Assembly: GCF_963675165.1 (NCBI RefSeq)
Contig: NC_087391.1
Span: forward strand, 4,576,646-4,640,645
Direction of reading: 5' to 3'
DNA: 64,000 nt
DNA from: Halichondria panicea
Lineage: Eukaryota; Porifera; Demospongiae; Suberitida; Halichondriidae
Below are positions 1-11,684 of this stretch, piece by piece. Below the pieces are notes generated by a model. The model ran no database searches, was not told where the DNA came from, and saw only the letters and a list, made by a program, of their open reading frames with translations. Position 1 is the first letter of the stretch. Every line of letters begins with the position of its first letter. The translations under genes were made by a program, and so were the position numbers.

Positions 1-212
1 ACTAACTCAATATACAACTGAACCCTAGCTGGTATAGGAACCGAACCTAACGTAGGTTTTCCACGTGGCCTAAAGGTACATGTATATAGAATAAGTCCCC
101 TAACAGTGGTAATAAAGTGTGAATTGTCTTATAATTATTTAACTAAGGTGCAATAGATTCTCTAACATGCGTGTTTACACCACCTAACACAGAGTAAGAG
201 TGATGGACTTAC

Positions 213-703
213 ACTTGAGCTTCTTGTCCCTGTCTCCCTCCACACTGAACTGTGAGACACCCTCTATGAACTCTGCACAAGGAGGGAAATACTGAAACTG
301 ATGTGTACATACATGCACTGCTGGCTTTTACATGAAGTATTCACAAGACTCTATAAGGTTTCCTCTATTGTCAAGGAACTCAACTGGTCGATTTGGTCGG
401 TACTAACCACCTCTAGACAAAATACATGAGCAACTCTTAGGCCTAGTTTACCACTAGTCTCGTGAGCAGACTTGACACACACTTGAAAAAAAACATTACA
501 ATACTTGTACAGTGTTTCACCCAGGCTCCAAGTTCCCTCTAGGACAAGTCTGCTCGCGAGACTAGTTTACCACATACATGTATTCCAGGATTGAAAATAG
601 CGACAGTTCCTATAATTTAATGCCTATATGCAAATACTGTACTCACCTCTGTACTCATTGCTATAGCATGTACATCATTATTCCGCTCAGACACCTGGCT
701 CAA
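213..703 (-). pseudogene. Calcineurin B remnant, unit A
   Basis: Exon 213-272 (minus strand) is the 60-nt calcineurin B exon ending EF-hand 2 ([11 protein letters not shown]), with its acceptor and donor intact and nearly identical to the matching exons of units B and C. The exons for EF-hands 3-4 would lie left of the window. To the right, where unit C has a 177-nt exon for EF-hands 1-2, only its acceptor and first bases survive (near 703). They are followed by a 57-nt stretch (647-703) with a donor-like end that has stops in the frame needed to join the next exon. No start exon is seen. This is best read as a 5'-truncated copy; a short alternative transcript cannot be excluded. Confidence 0.75.
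455..564. mobile_element. 110-bp MITE, TAG termini, 9-bp TSD
   Basis: The ends are inverted repeats starting TAGTCTCGTGAGCAG. The element is flanked by the direct repeat GTTTACCAC at 446-454 and 565-573. Unit B has the same flanking DNA with a single GTTTACCAC and no insert, which proves the insertion and the 9-bp duplication. It is a non-autonomous DNA element; 9-bp duplications fit Mutator-like elements best. Confidence 0.85.
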
Positions 704-1113
704 CTGTGTGTGTGTGTGTGTGTGCGGCGTGGTGACATTTGACAGTTTCAGTTTTGTGTACACACTAATCCTTGTGGTGTCTGTATCAGTCAGTGGTTGT
801 ATTAACACACAATAGAATAGAGCAAGTGGCAAGTACAATATTAAATCAGACCCCCACCTCCCACCGGCACCATCACCGGCACCGGACACAGAACAAACCT
901 TTCCCTCTAACGTCATCATTTGTTATGCTAACGACTTTCTTGAAGAGAGGGTACTTAAGGATCACATAAGAGAGGTGTGAGAGGAACTTGGAGCTCCACC
1001 ATAGGCGCTAGGCATGCACAGTCAGTACTGGTGAAGAAACTTGACAAAAGGGGTCCAGATAGTCTCTCGGGCCATACTGGTAGATCTACTGCACATGCGC
1101 AAAGCGCAGTGTA

Positions 1114-1450
1114 CCGTATAGCGGGTATATTTCGAGGGTATAAATGTTCGCGGTTTTCGCGGATTGAGCCTAAACCGCGAAAATTTATACCCACAAAAAT
1201 TTATATCTTTATTGAATAGTAGGCGTGTTCAGTATTATTGACCACACCTATCGACAATAAGAGGTACATGTACCTCACCGTTATAGGCTAGGCCTGGATT
1301 CGAGGCTAACGGTGTGGTGGTACAGCTGCATGTTGATGTGCGCATGCGCCAAAAGGCTGGGAACTCAGACCACAAAAATAAAATCCGCGAAATCCTTTGT
1401 AATGGTCCATCCGCGAAAATTTATACCCTCGAAATATACCCGCTATACGG
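1114..1450. mobile_element. MITE, CCGTATAGCGGG termini, TA target
   Basis: About 35-bp imperfect terminal inverted repeats begin CCGTATAGCGGGTATATTTC and are flanked by TA on both sides (1112-1113, 1451-1452), which suits a Tc1/mariner-type target. No coding capacity is seen. It sits only 36 bp upstream of the start codon of the unit B CARD-lipase-GTPase gene. A smaller relative lies at 31991-32087. Confidence 0.8.
1339..1349. promoter_or_regulatory. NRF1-like palindrome, unit B
   Basis: TGCGCATGCGC, a perfect match to the core of the NRF1 site, lies about 140 bp upstream of the ATG at 1487 but inside the MITE. The equivalent promoter of unit C has the same 10-bp palindrome at 17846-17855. 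The motif also occurs in unrelated repeats in this window (near 15250 and 37850), so function is uncertain. Confidence 0.3.
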
Positions 1451-1486
1451 TATGTTGGGGGCGTGGTGTTTTGCTGGAGTGAAGCA

Positions 1487-4400
1487 ATGGCTGAAGGAAT
1501 AAGCAAAGAAGTAAAGATCAAGGCAGCCTCGAAGGCTCTAACCAACCAACTGGTTAATCTCATTGGAGTAATTGATCCATTAATGATGGCAGCTAATTTG
1601 ATTTCTAAAGAGATCATTGATCGATCAATTCTTGAGAGAGTGATGTTGCCAATTTCCACTAAGAACGAGAAGGCGTGTGATGTCCTAACTGCTGTCTCTG
1701 ATGCTGTGATGATTAACCCAGACTATTTTGCCACTTTTTGCGATATCCTCGACAATGAGCCAGTAACTAAAGATATTGCAAAGATTCTGAAAGGTGGGCG
1801 CAAGCATTGTTTACATTAATTGTACGATTTCATAAAATGGCTTGTTTTGAGCTTGCGTTTGTTTATTCTTATATATCAGAAAAATATCAGGAAGAGCTTC
1901 GTGCAACTCAGAAAATTTCGTGTGAGTTGCCATTTTGTGTCTTTGACACTAATATAATGTTGACTTGACCCTCTCTTTAGCTTGCACATGTACTGTGCTA
2001 CAAAAGTCATTCTTGGACAAGCTGATGAAATTTCTAGATGCTTTGAAATTGTACAGCTTTGCTGATCAGAAGAAAATGGAGCAAACAGCTCTTAGTGAGT
2101 ATATAACCTGCTTCATTCAAGCTGGCTGCTCTTCCACTGAGCATTTGGACGAGCATCTCTTGGCTCTACACGAACAAGATAACCTGATTACCGATGTCTC
2201 CGTATACCATTGGGCAAAGCAACTGGCCGCAAAAAAATTCACCGAAATCGTTGCCATACCAACAAGTCCAATTAAAGTTGCTCCTGTCCCAAAATCACGT
2301 CTGTTTTCAAAGCCTGTTGTGTATCATGCCAGTATTTGCTCACTAGCAGTCAACAAGACTGATGCCGGGGAATACCAAAAGTTCTTCAAAGACAAGCGTT
2401 TTGTTCCTGGCCACTCGTTTAAAGAAGTCTCCATCTCTCGGTCAAAACAGGATCGGTATCTCATAGCAACACAAGATGACTCTACCTACTACATTGCCTT
2501 TCAGAGTGAGCCAAATATCGCAGAATGGCCCAAGAAATGTGCATCCTTCGAACATGGTTGGTTTGTTTCTACAACATTGCCAATAGTTACTTAATGTTTT
2601 ACCTGTAGGAATCAGCATTCAAGCTGATAACTTTCCAGTTGACTTCATCACAGAGCTTCTCAACAATGACACAAAAAGAGTTGTTCTCACAGGTGCTACT
2701 AATTTGTCCCAACTACAGTGTTGTGTTTTTAAAGGTTCCTTTTCAGGTTTTTCTTTTGGTGGGATGCTGGCTTGCTCAATAGCCGTTCAAGTGTGGCAGC
2801 GAGGGTACATACCAGCTCAGCTGCTTCAAGAGAACCTTGTGTGTATCACCTTTGCCCAACCCCACCTCTCAGTGCCCCAACTAGCAGACCTGGCGAGAGA
2901 CCGTCCTGAGATTGCCAGCACAATCCATGCCATTTACTTTGAGGAGGACATAGTTCCTCGCCTTCTGAGAGTTCTTGACCTACCATGTAGCACTCTGATT
3001 GAAGAAGGAGTAACAAGAGAACCTGGCCTTCAGATGAAAGTTAAAGAACTGCCCAAATCAGTAAGTGTGTTGCTGGTGTAATCAATGATCTAATTTTCTA
3101 TACAGGCTTTTCAAGACCCTTTGACACAGAAACTTCTCTCAGACATAGGGCAGCTCTCATTTGAAAGCTCAGAAGTAATCAATGAATTCCATTGCACCAT
3201 TATTGATAGTGTGTATTTTACTTAGGTACAATCCTCTTTTTCCGAGTTTGTGGAATTCCTAAGGAGGATATTGGAAGGGTTTTCTCGAAACGCTGGACTA
3301 AGCCAATCATTGACCTACTACCAGCTCTCCTACTCCACCGACCAGTCCTCTTGTCTTCAGTTCAGTGAGATGACAAAAGATCAATCAGCCATTCAATCTT
3401 CACATCTAAAAACTGATGAATTGCTACGTCTCACACCAAAGGTCTTTAAAAAGGTGTGTTCTTAATTTACAGAGTGTGAGCCTATAATTATTTACCCTGT
3501 GCGTGTGCAGCAGGGGTAGAGTGAGATCAGTGTGTGTGTCGGTTTGTGTGTGGGCACAGACATGAGTTGTTTAGAGCAAACTAGACACTTTCATGGACTG
3601 CTTTAACTGAAAAATAATAGGCTGGTTGAAACTTGTAGGCGATCTTCAAAGCTAACAAAAAACACTGTTTTCTAATCGTTGTTTTATAGATTTTCGCGAT
3701 TCACCCCATTATATTAATGTCATTACGGTAAAAAATTATCGTATCCGTTTTGCCGCTGTGCAATGAAGCTGAACGCATGCATCTTGTTAAATCTGTACAG
3801 CATTCCATGGTGACTTATTGTGAGAAACTTTTCCGTGGCTACTTGGACAAAACTCCGGAGTACAGAATTCCCTCCGAAGGAAAGGCTCCAGCTTCTCTCA
3901 ACATGAGACCGACTGTAAGTGGTGTCACTATTCACGAACACGGCTCAGAAGTTGCTTTGGTGGTGGAAGGTACTGACTTTTGGTTCTGCCGTTGTCTGTC
4001 TATCAGAGGAGAGAGTATTGCAACTCCAGCTTCTAAAATCTCTGGTACGTCAATCAAGCTCAACTTTGACAAAGAAAGCAAGCCGACATTGAGTGCTCTT
4101 TCTGACAATGAAGAAGTCAGTCTCAAAATGTTCAATCACTTCATGAAGTCTTCAGTTACTGTTACTGTGAAGGTCGTAAAAAAAGTATGTTGGTTGTTAA
4201 ATTACTAGTGTGATGAGATTTAAAACCGTTTTCTGTTTTCAGGAATACCCAGTTAGCACAAGACAGCGACAGCTAGCTCGGCTCACTCCCTCTCAGCTGA
4301 TCGAGGTGACCTACCTTAGTGCTCTGCTTGAGAAGCATCCCTACACTGGCCCCCAACCTCAGTCCCACAAGGTGACCGTTATCAAGGTATTTCTTGACAA

Positions 4401-6954
4401 GGTAGTGAATGTTGTGCCTTTGGAAAGCATGGGATACGCAATTGCACATGGAAACGATCATGTTGCGCTGCAATGTGTCAATGTGTTGGATGCTTTAGTT
4501 GATGATTTGCCTTCCTCCTATTTAATGGATGATGGTTTTCATAAAGCATCAAAGAGAGTTGGCAGTGGTGTGCCTGTTGAAATTGTTGATGAACTGGTTA
4601 AGCAAGTTATAGACAGAAGGCTTTTACAAGGTCAGTTGGTGTACAGCATGGAAACTTCCTTCAACAAGGAAGAAAATACTCTGGCATATATAATGCATTT
4701 ACCTGACAAGAAAATCTTAACTCGGACATACTCACTCGATGAGTTCAAAGATAAGTATAAGGTATCACCCAACATTGATTTATTACAGCTATCTCGTGTG
4801 AAAAACATAAATTGGCTACAAAGTAAATTATTTGAAAAAGCTCATAAGTCAAGCACAGTCAAAAGTGTCATATGTGGATTGAATATTAGCTCGCTGTATG
4901 GTGTATCGAATGAACAACTCAAGTCACCCATTGAAACCCTCCATATTGGGAAGGAAAAGCTTGCTTCCACATCAGGATTTACCTCAGACAAATTAACATC
5001 CTCTGTCTCGTCAGTAAATTCTCCCATGAAGTTAGATTGTCTTGATAACTCTTTCATGTTGAAAACTGTGAACGATATTCGTCACCAAGACCTAGCAATA
5101 TGTACTTCACTTCTTGCTGGATTCATGGAGCAACACGAAATTAACATTCCATTAATGAAATCAGAGAAAGATCACTCGAAAGTATTGCATCTTTCAGCTA
5201 GAGCAAGTGTGGGTGTTTGGGCATTATCAAGTCTTGATTTTGAGCATATTCAGCCGATTCTCAAGCAATGTCGTGGTGAACAACTGCTCGTCAAGATTGA
5301 GGACTATATCAAGGGTATTGTTGAAGCCAAAGCAATGTCACCTTCTCCAGATGATACCCAATACGCTGCCAAACTTCAGTTCATTGTTCAAGGAGCAAAG
5401 AAAACAGTAACCTGCAACAGCCAATACATCAGCTACTCTCTTGAGCGACAACTTGCCGATATTTGTAGTGAAAGGAAAATCACTGAAGAAATACCCTTGG
5501 AAAAATTAGTTTTACAGTGGGAACAACTTTTTGAGAAGAACATTCTCTCCCTTGTGGCCAAATCTCATCGCCCGCTGATTGCTCGCTGGCTGAAGTGGGC
5601 TCTGATGGTCCACAATCTTCGTGAGGAGCTGGCCAAGTACACAGCCGTGGGGGTGGTGGGACTCGTAAACTCAGGGAAATCACGACTCATCACCACACTC
5701 TTTGGAATACAGGTATGTTGAAACGTTTCATTATGTGCTACTGCTGTGGTTTTACTTTCATAAATAGCATGTATAATTACATTATAGTATTCTATTTTCG
5801 CTGATGATTGTTTTGATATACCTATTTAGATTCCCTCTGGCACTACTGAGGAGAATAGGACGACTGTTCCATTCATGTACAACCTTGAGGACAAGGTGGA
5901 TGGTCTGGACGTGGTGGACTTCCCTGGGGTGGACGACAGAGACGAGAGCATCTCTGGACTGGCTGACCTCCTCCTCACACTGGCACAGATCATCATCTTT
6001 GTGGTGGACTACAGGTACCTACCGTAGTCTATAAAGGCGCCACAAAAAATGTTTGGGCGCACAAATAGAGCGGGAAAAAGTATGGATGGCACTTCATTTA
6101 GAGTGACGGCCGAATTGAACATGTAGATGCAGCTTCAATTTTAGAGCCTAGACTGTTCAGTTAGCGCTAAAATTAGAGTGACGCCTTTATTAGACATTAT
6201 TAAATAGTCATTATAAACTTGTGCACACGCTTTAATTTGTGGTTTAAATCCATAGATCAAAGTAATTATTTGTCCCCAATGACCTTAGTGATTGTAGAGT
6301 GTATTTTACAGCAGTTGATTTTGGTCTGTCGTATTTATCTATATAATTATATCTGCAGGAAAGTCCACACTGAGTCCAGTAAGAAGTGGTTGGATAGACT
6401 GCAGGTTGAGAAGGTTCCTGTGCTGGTGTGTCTCACCTTTGCAGACAAGCTCTATGCTGAGCAAATGAAAGATGGTGAACACCTTACTGATGAAAGCAAG
6501 TACCCTGACAAGATATCTACTAAGCACAAGCTTCAAGCTGAGCTGGCTGTGAGTTATGCACGATACTGCACACTTTGGTTCTCTTAAACTACCATAGTCC
6601 GTTCCTATTGTTGTGATCAGCTTGTTCCCACTGGAAGACACTTTATGTGCATTAGAAATTGAAATTGAATGCCATATTTTTAGCATATTTGTTTTCATTT
6701 GTAAGTGTGGCCTGTAATTACTGCAGAGAATCAAAGAGAAACTGGAACTCCCATCCTCTCACCAAATTGAGTTCTGCTCGTTCAGTCAGGACAAAGATTC
6801 TATTCTGAATTGCAAGGAAGGTCGCCGGAGACTGAGGGACGTGGGAATCAGCACCCCCTCTGAGGTGGGCGATTGGCTGGTGGACACTTTCAAGAAGAGG
6901 TTTGGACAAGACGATCTGGCAGACAGGCTCAGAGATTTTGTACATTCTAGTTAG
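1487..6954 (+). CDS. CARD-like / class-3 lipase / GTPase protein, unit B
   Basis: Twelve exons: 1487-1793, 1880-1921, 1981-2556, 2609-2692, 2747-3060, 3106-3174, 3226-3453, 3801-4184, 4243-5712, 5830-6014, 6359-6548, 6727-6954. They give 1358 aa with GT-AG at every border. Residues 1-102 are helical and CARD-like (STKNEKACDVL, then NPDYFATFCDIL). A lipase-3 fold follows, with nucleophile elbow GFSFGG (Ser about 339), Asp about 404 in EEDIVPR and a candidate His about 541 in HSMVTYCEKL. After it comes a beta-rich segment, perhaps IPT/TIG-like, then about 450 mostly helical residues. The C-terminus is a GTPase: P-loop GLVNSGKS, G3 DFPG, and a non-canonical G4, TFADK. A poly(A) signal lies at 7038. 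The start was chosen at MAEG because unit C shares it; an upstream in-frame ATG at 1463 exists. Function is inferred: lipid hydrolysis or immune signalling. Confidence 0.85.
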
Positions 6955-7320
6955 TACAGAGAGCAACTTTAACATTAACTGTGTGTACGTGTGTGTGTGT
7001 TTTGATATAATTAACATTATGGTACGTATTGTGTGGTAATAAATTTATAGTCTGTTTTAAACAAAATTAATGTACTCTATAAATTACTGAGCATCCTAGC
7101 TATTTACCTACCTAGATAATTATATATTTAGACAGTATGTTGTGTAGGCCTACTGGTAGAAGAAAATTGCATGAAGTTGAATGAAGAAATACATACAAAA
7201 TACATGTATGTTTCATTCTACACAAATTATTGATATATTTTATATGGTGGGAAATGCACATTATAAAAACTGTGACTATATCTAACAATCGAGGTGAACG
7301 TGAAATATAGTTTATGTTCG
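6955..7320. other. 3' flank between convergent genes
   Basis: This AT-rich stretch holds the 3' UTR of the GTPase gene with an AATAAA at 7038-7043. The stop of the minus-strand calcineurin B remnant lies just beyond it. The same stretch is conserved in unit C (23044-23421). No other gene is seen. Confidence 0.6.
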
Positions 7321-8910
7321 TCAGTCGCTGCCTTGCTTGAAATCCAGTACCATTTTAGACGGGACATCCATCGTGCCCACAACCTGCAGAGGACACAAAG
7401 GCAACAGTGAGCAATGCTAGAAATTTTATGTAATACACTAGGCACCAACCAAAAATATAATATCTCCGCATATAAACGGCATCACAAAATAATAGTACAT
7501 GCACGAGAAACATTTCTATACCACATTTCCCCTTTGAATTTGATAAGGGAACCATACAAACATCTATAGCGATACATTGACAGGAAGACTCAAAGACCTA
7601 TACATGTACATGTATAGAATGTATTCACTGAGTAACTCACATCACAAAATTCCTCGTATGAGATTTTACCATCGCCATCTTTGTCGGAGTAGAGGATGGT
7701 CTTATCGACTATTTCTTGGAGTTGCTTCTCTGCTAAGTTGTTTCCTACCATCGTTTTTAGCACTTGGAACAGTTCACCGTTGCTGATGAACCCGTCCTGG
7801 TCAATGTCGTAGATACGGAAAGCAACTATAAAAGAGAAGCAGAAACCACTGACACAATAGTTACTAAAATGAGGCTCAAAATACTAACTCAATATACAAC
7901 TGAACCCTAGCTGGTATAGGAACCGAACCTAACGCATGTATATGGAATAATCCACAGACCTTGCTGGGTCCCCTAACAGTGGTAATAAAGAGTGAATTGT
8001 CTTATAAATTATTTAGCTAAGGTACTCTATAACATGCGTGTTTACACTACCTAACACAGAGTAAGAGTGATGGACTTACACTTGAGCTTCTTGTCCCTGT
8101 CTCCCTCCACACTGAACTGTGAGACACCCTCTATGAACTCTGCACAAGGAGGGAAACACACAAATACTGAAACTGTATCCTGCTATACATGTGTACATAC
8201 ATGCACTGCTGGCTTTTACATGAAGTATTCTCATAAGACTCCATAAGGTTTCCCCTAGGGTATTGTGATCACTCATGAATATTCATGAGTTTAATTCTGT
8301 CAGCTTTTTCTCTTTTGCAGGTTCAAAGAAGTCTGCTGTACTTATATTGTACGATTATCAACTCTATTGCTATTGTTTTGTGTAAGAATGCCATGATTAT
8401 GAAGATGCATGAATGAGAAAAGTGGGCATCAAAACCGCAAGTATATAGACTATTTTTTGCGTCAATTTATAAGAGCAGTAAGTACTTTCAGCAAGCTTTA
8501 TTGGTATCTATATGTAGCTAAGTACCTTCCAGAGGGCCAGACGAAGAGATACTCGTTGTAAAACTTCATATGGGCGAGTAAAAGCTAAGAGTAGACAGTA
8601 AGTATCTAAAAACATGCTTGATATTTCGATAAACAGGAGGCTACCTCCAACCAGATTGACTTTTTTCAAAATTTCTCTTCGTCTGGCCCTGCCCCTACCT
8701 TTCTTTAATCTCAACTGGTCGATTTGGTCGGTACTAACCACCTCTACACAAAATACCTGAGTAACTCTAATAGGCCTAGTTTACCACATTATTAGGATTG
8801 AAAATAGCGACAGTTCCTATAATTTATTGCCTATGTGCAATTACTTTACTCACCTCTGTACTCATTGCTATAGCATGTACATCATCATTCCGCTCAGACA
8901 CCTGGCTCAA
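7321..8910 (-). pseudogene. Calcineurin B, 5'-truncated copy, unit B
   Basis: Three 3' exons are intact: 8080-8139 (end of EF-hand 2), 7641-7825 (EF-hands 3 and 4, loops [12 protein letters not shown] and [12 protein letters not shown]) and 7321-7383 (VVGTMDVP to the stop). Exons 1-3, which give the start, N-terminal helix and EF-hands 1-2 in unit C, are absent. As in unit A, only the acceptor end of exon 3 survives, fused to a 57-nt stretch (8854-8910) with stops in the required frame. Since splice sites and reading frame of exons 4-6 remain clean, loss is either recent or a short product is still made. Only the complete copy in unit C can be a normal calcineurin regulatory subunit. Confidence 0.75.
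8276..8709. mobile_element. Insertion in unit B, containing a 158-bp MITE
   Basis: Unit A lacks this stretch: its sequence passes directly from the shared left flank to CTCAACTGGTCG. Within it, 8533-8690 has inverted ends (AGGGCCAGACGAAGAGA and its complement). A related element with AGGGCCACACGAAGAA ends lies at 41815-41957. The palindrome CTCATGAATATTCATGAG sits at the left edge (8273-8290). No coding capacity is seen. Confidence 0.6.
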
Positions 8911-9228
8911 CTGCACTGTGTGTGTGTGTGTGCGTGTTGACATTATTTGTCAAATGATTTGACAAGTTTTTTAGTTTCAGTTTTGTGCACACACTAATCC
9001 TTGTGGTGTCTGTATCAGTCAGTGGTTGTATTAAACACACAATAGAATAGAGCAAGTGGCAAGTACAATATTAAATCAGACCCCCACGTACCTCCTCCCA
9101 CCATCACTGCACCGGACACAGAACGAACGTCTTCATTATTTTGTTATGCTAACGACTTTCCTGAAGAGCTTAAGGATCACATAAGAGAGGTGTGAGAGGA
9201 ACTTGAAGCATCACCATAGGCGCTAGAC

Positions 9229-9560
9229 GTAGACAATAGCTATGTGATCATGATCACACACCCTATTACAACTAACTAGCCATTAAAGACAGAAGGTTAG
9301 CCGAGGTCAGAGTTTACTAATTTCATTCAAGATGGGCGTGGCGTTATAATTTTTCTGCCAAGAAGCTGAGCATGCAGTTAATTATGGAGTATTTATGATT
9401 TCTCTAGTACCTAGAGGTATTGTAGCCTCGATCCCAGGCTGCATGCACTTTTCTCAAGGCCTATGAGGAGGCAAGGAGTATTGTAGCCATGCTTACGTAG
9501 GTATTCACTCAATTGTGTTGACAGGATTGTCTTCTTTCAAATCAGAGGCACGTACATACC
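9229..9560. other. Intergenic, end of unit B homology
   Basis: Homology to unit A ends at about 9228. The rest has no supported gene. It contains one degenerate copy of the motif TAGCCTCGATCCCAGGC (about 9424), which also ends several TIR elements in this window. Confidence 0.5.
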
Positions 9561-10299
9561 TAGTTGGGCGGAGTCCAACCAACGCTGCGCTCTGGGTTGG
9601 GTATCACTACATGTAGCAGTTTTGTTCCACTGGTACTTGAGACAGAGTATGAATATTGTTTAATCTTAAGTGGCTGACAACCGCATGGCTCAGGGGTGCG
9701 ATATAAAGAAATCAATGGATGGCTATTCTAGCTGCCTGGATCTAGCTATAGTTGTTTTGGAATTCAAGAAAGACCTCAGGCTTTTAGAGAAAGTAGAAGA
9801 ATACTGTAACCTAGATTTAGTACAGGCAGAAATAAAATTTTTCATAATAGTTAGACATCTAGCACAAAGAGAGGTACAGCCAGCTATAAGACTACCCCAA
9901 GGCTTCTGGAGAAGCTTTTCGAAGACCAAAGAAGGCATACATATCACAGGTTTTGTCCAAACTAATGATCTAATCTTAGATTGGTAGCACAACAAAACTT
10001 AAAACAAAGACAAGTCCTTTTAATTAATTAATACAAAGATACTACTGTTCAAGCTTCATTCATAGATGCTTCTTTTCTAGTAGCCTAGATATCCAGCAGG
10101 AGCTGTTTCTGCATTCTCCAGAGAAATACAGCTAAAATACAGTGTCCCAGCTTGCCTTGTCAGCTAAATTGAGCTGTAAGGTTTCCCACTTGAACGCAGC
10201 AATCTGATTGGGCTGCAAATTTCTTGCAGTGGGAACAAAACTGCTACATGTACTGATACCCAACCATGAGCGCAGCGTTGGTTGGACTCCGCCCAACTA
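9561..10299. mobile_element. 739-bp TIR element, TAG termini, 9-bp TSD
   Basis: Inverted repeats of about 70 bp begin TAGTTGGGCGGAGTCCAACC. The 9-bp direct repeat GTACATACC flanks both ends (9552-9560 and 10300-10308). A 105-codon open frame (9670-9987, +) lies inside with no match I recognise; it starts with a plain ATG and shows no transposase motif. The element is a non-autonomous Mutator-like candidate. Confidence 0.85.
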
Positions 10300-10308
10300 G
10301 TACATACC

Positions 10309-10849
10309 CTGGTTCTATTGAGGTGAGGCTTATTCACCTTTTTTAATGTTGTACTACTGTGGGGTACGCACGCATTCTTAGTTATAAATAGTTGATATGG
10401 TGATAGAACTCGTGCGCATCTTTGTTATGTCAGAACAATTTAATGTTAGTTGTAACTTTTTATTGCATGCAGAAACTCTATGATGATGGTGGAGTCAGTG
10501 GATCCCGTCGGACATTAATTAAACCCCCTCATCGACAGTTCACTGTTTCTATCACCACACACCCTGCATGTTTACTGAACATTTAATTATCTCTGTTATA
10601 AAACACGTACCCCCCCCACACACACACACATACCCCCCACACATAAATTATCTCTGTTATAATTTCAAATTTACCTTCACGAGAACAATTCTGTATTGTG
10701 TTGTGTTGCAGCTACTTGTATGAGAAATGATTCAGCACTGATACACGCACACATAGCATAGCAGTTATTTGCAGAGTCCTGAAAGGAAATTATAATAAGG
10801 AACTTCTTCTTTAGCTCAGTCATCATTAGCCACTTAGCCTCAGTACAAC
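10309..10849. other. Intergenic with C/A simple repeats
   Basis: No gene is supported. A CA/C-rich tract lies at about 10608-10640 and the rest is AT-rich. Confidence 0.5.
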
Positions 10850-10898
10850 CAAGAGTTTATGATAGAGAGAGAGTATCGAACGTAGGCATACTGTGTAT

Positions 10899-11684
10899 TA
10901 GCCTCGACCCCAGGCCGATCCGTCTCCAATTGAACGCTAGGTCGCCTACTAGGCCTGGTATTGATTGTATTTGGGCGTGATCTGGGTGTGGTTTTTTAAT
11001 ACATAAAAACAAATTGACTCGTGGTACAAAAAATGAATCCTCCAACAGTGGTCTTCAACAACAGCCTCTGGGGCAGTATACAGCAGGAAATACTTCCCAG
11101 AAGACACTTCTTTGGCAGTGGCAACCAAATCTTTGTCGATTCCTTTATTGCTACTGAGGATGGCAGCAGAAACACCTCTATTGTTTAGACTCCTGATCTG
11201 GGCAATCATGAGTCTCATGATGAGAGATACAAGGGGAGAGACAATTAACAAGAACAACACTTTTGTCAACAGGAGGAGCCTTGGTCCTACCTAGCTTGTA
11301 GTCCATTAAAAAGGGTAGCAACTGATATAGCAGAGAGACTTGCCATACCCCGTTGGGAACCAGATAAACACGTCCCTTCCCTCAAACAGGAGCTTGAGAG
11401 CCTGGGCCTGTTCTGCCATGAGAGTGAGGCCATCTTGCTTCAAACAAGACAACGCGTTGCATGCCATAGCTAGCTAGCTATAAATTGAGAACATGACACG
11501 GAGCTAAATTACTGTAACTTTTACGGGAGTAAAATGCCTCTACGTACACCTTTAGTATTACAGAAAAAAAGCAAAGAATCACTGCTTTTGTTTCCTGTTC
11601 CTGCCACGCCCAGATACAATCAATACCAGGCCGTATTTTTCAACTTCGTTCTATTAAAAAAAAATCGGCCTGGGACCAAGGCTA
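10899..11684. mobile_element. TIR element nested in the foldback, 9-bp TSD
   Basis: The ends are TAGCCTCGACCCCAGGCCGA and TCGGCCTGGGACCAAGGCTA. The 9-bp duplication ACTGTGTAT (10890-10898, 11685-11693) is confirmed by the opposite arm of the outer palindrome, which carries the same sequence uninterrupted. It contains a helicase gene fragment on the minus strand. The same termini recur at 12837 and 47984-48045. Confidence 0.85.
11030..11467 (-). pseudogene. RecQ-like helicase fragment
   Basis: Read on the minus strand from 11467, the sequence gives the start of a RecQ-family helicase core: Walker A in FPTGYGKSLCY, then motif Ia VSPLVSL, GVSAAILSS and the later FLLYTAPEAV. The frame breaks after KSLCY: a 2-nt excess near 11330 separates it from LLPFLMDYKL in another frame. 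Only about 140 residues are present and no DEAH box is reached. It lies wholly inside the TIR element at 10899-11684, so it is a captured or residual piece of a mobile helicase gene rather than a host gene. Confidence 0.7.

Noticed and set aside
647-703. A new 57-nt exon replacing EF-hands 1-2 in calcineurin B units A and B
   Set aside because: It has splice-like borders but carries stops in the only frame that joins exon 4, so it is a relic rather than a supported exon.
1463-1486. Upstream in-frame ATG extending the unit B GTPase protein by 8 residues
   Set aside because: The extension is not shared with unit C, which has a different upstream frame; homology between the proteins starts at MAEG.
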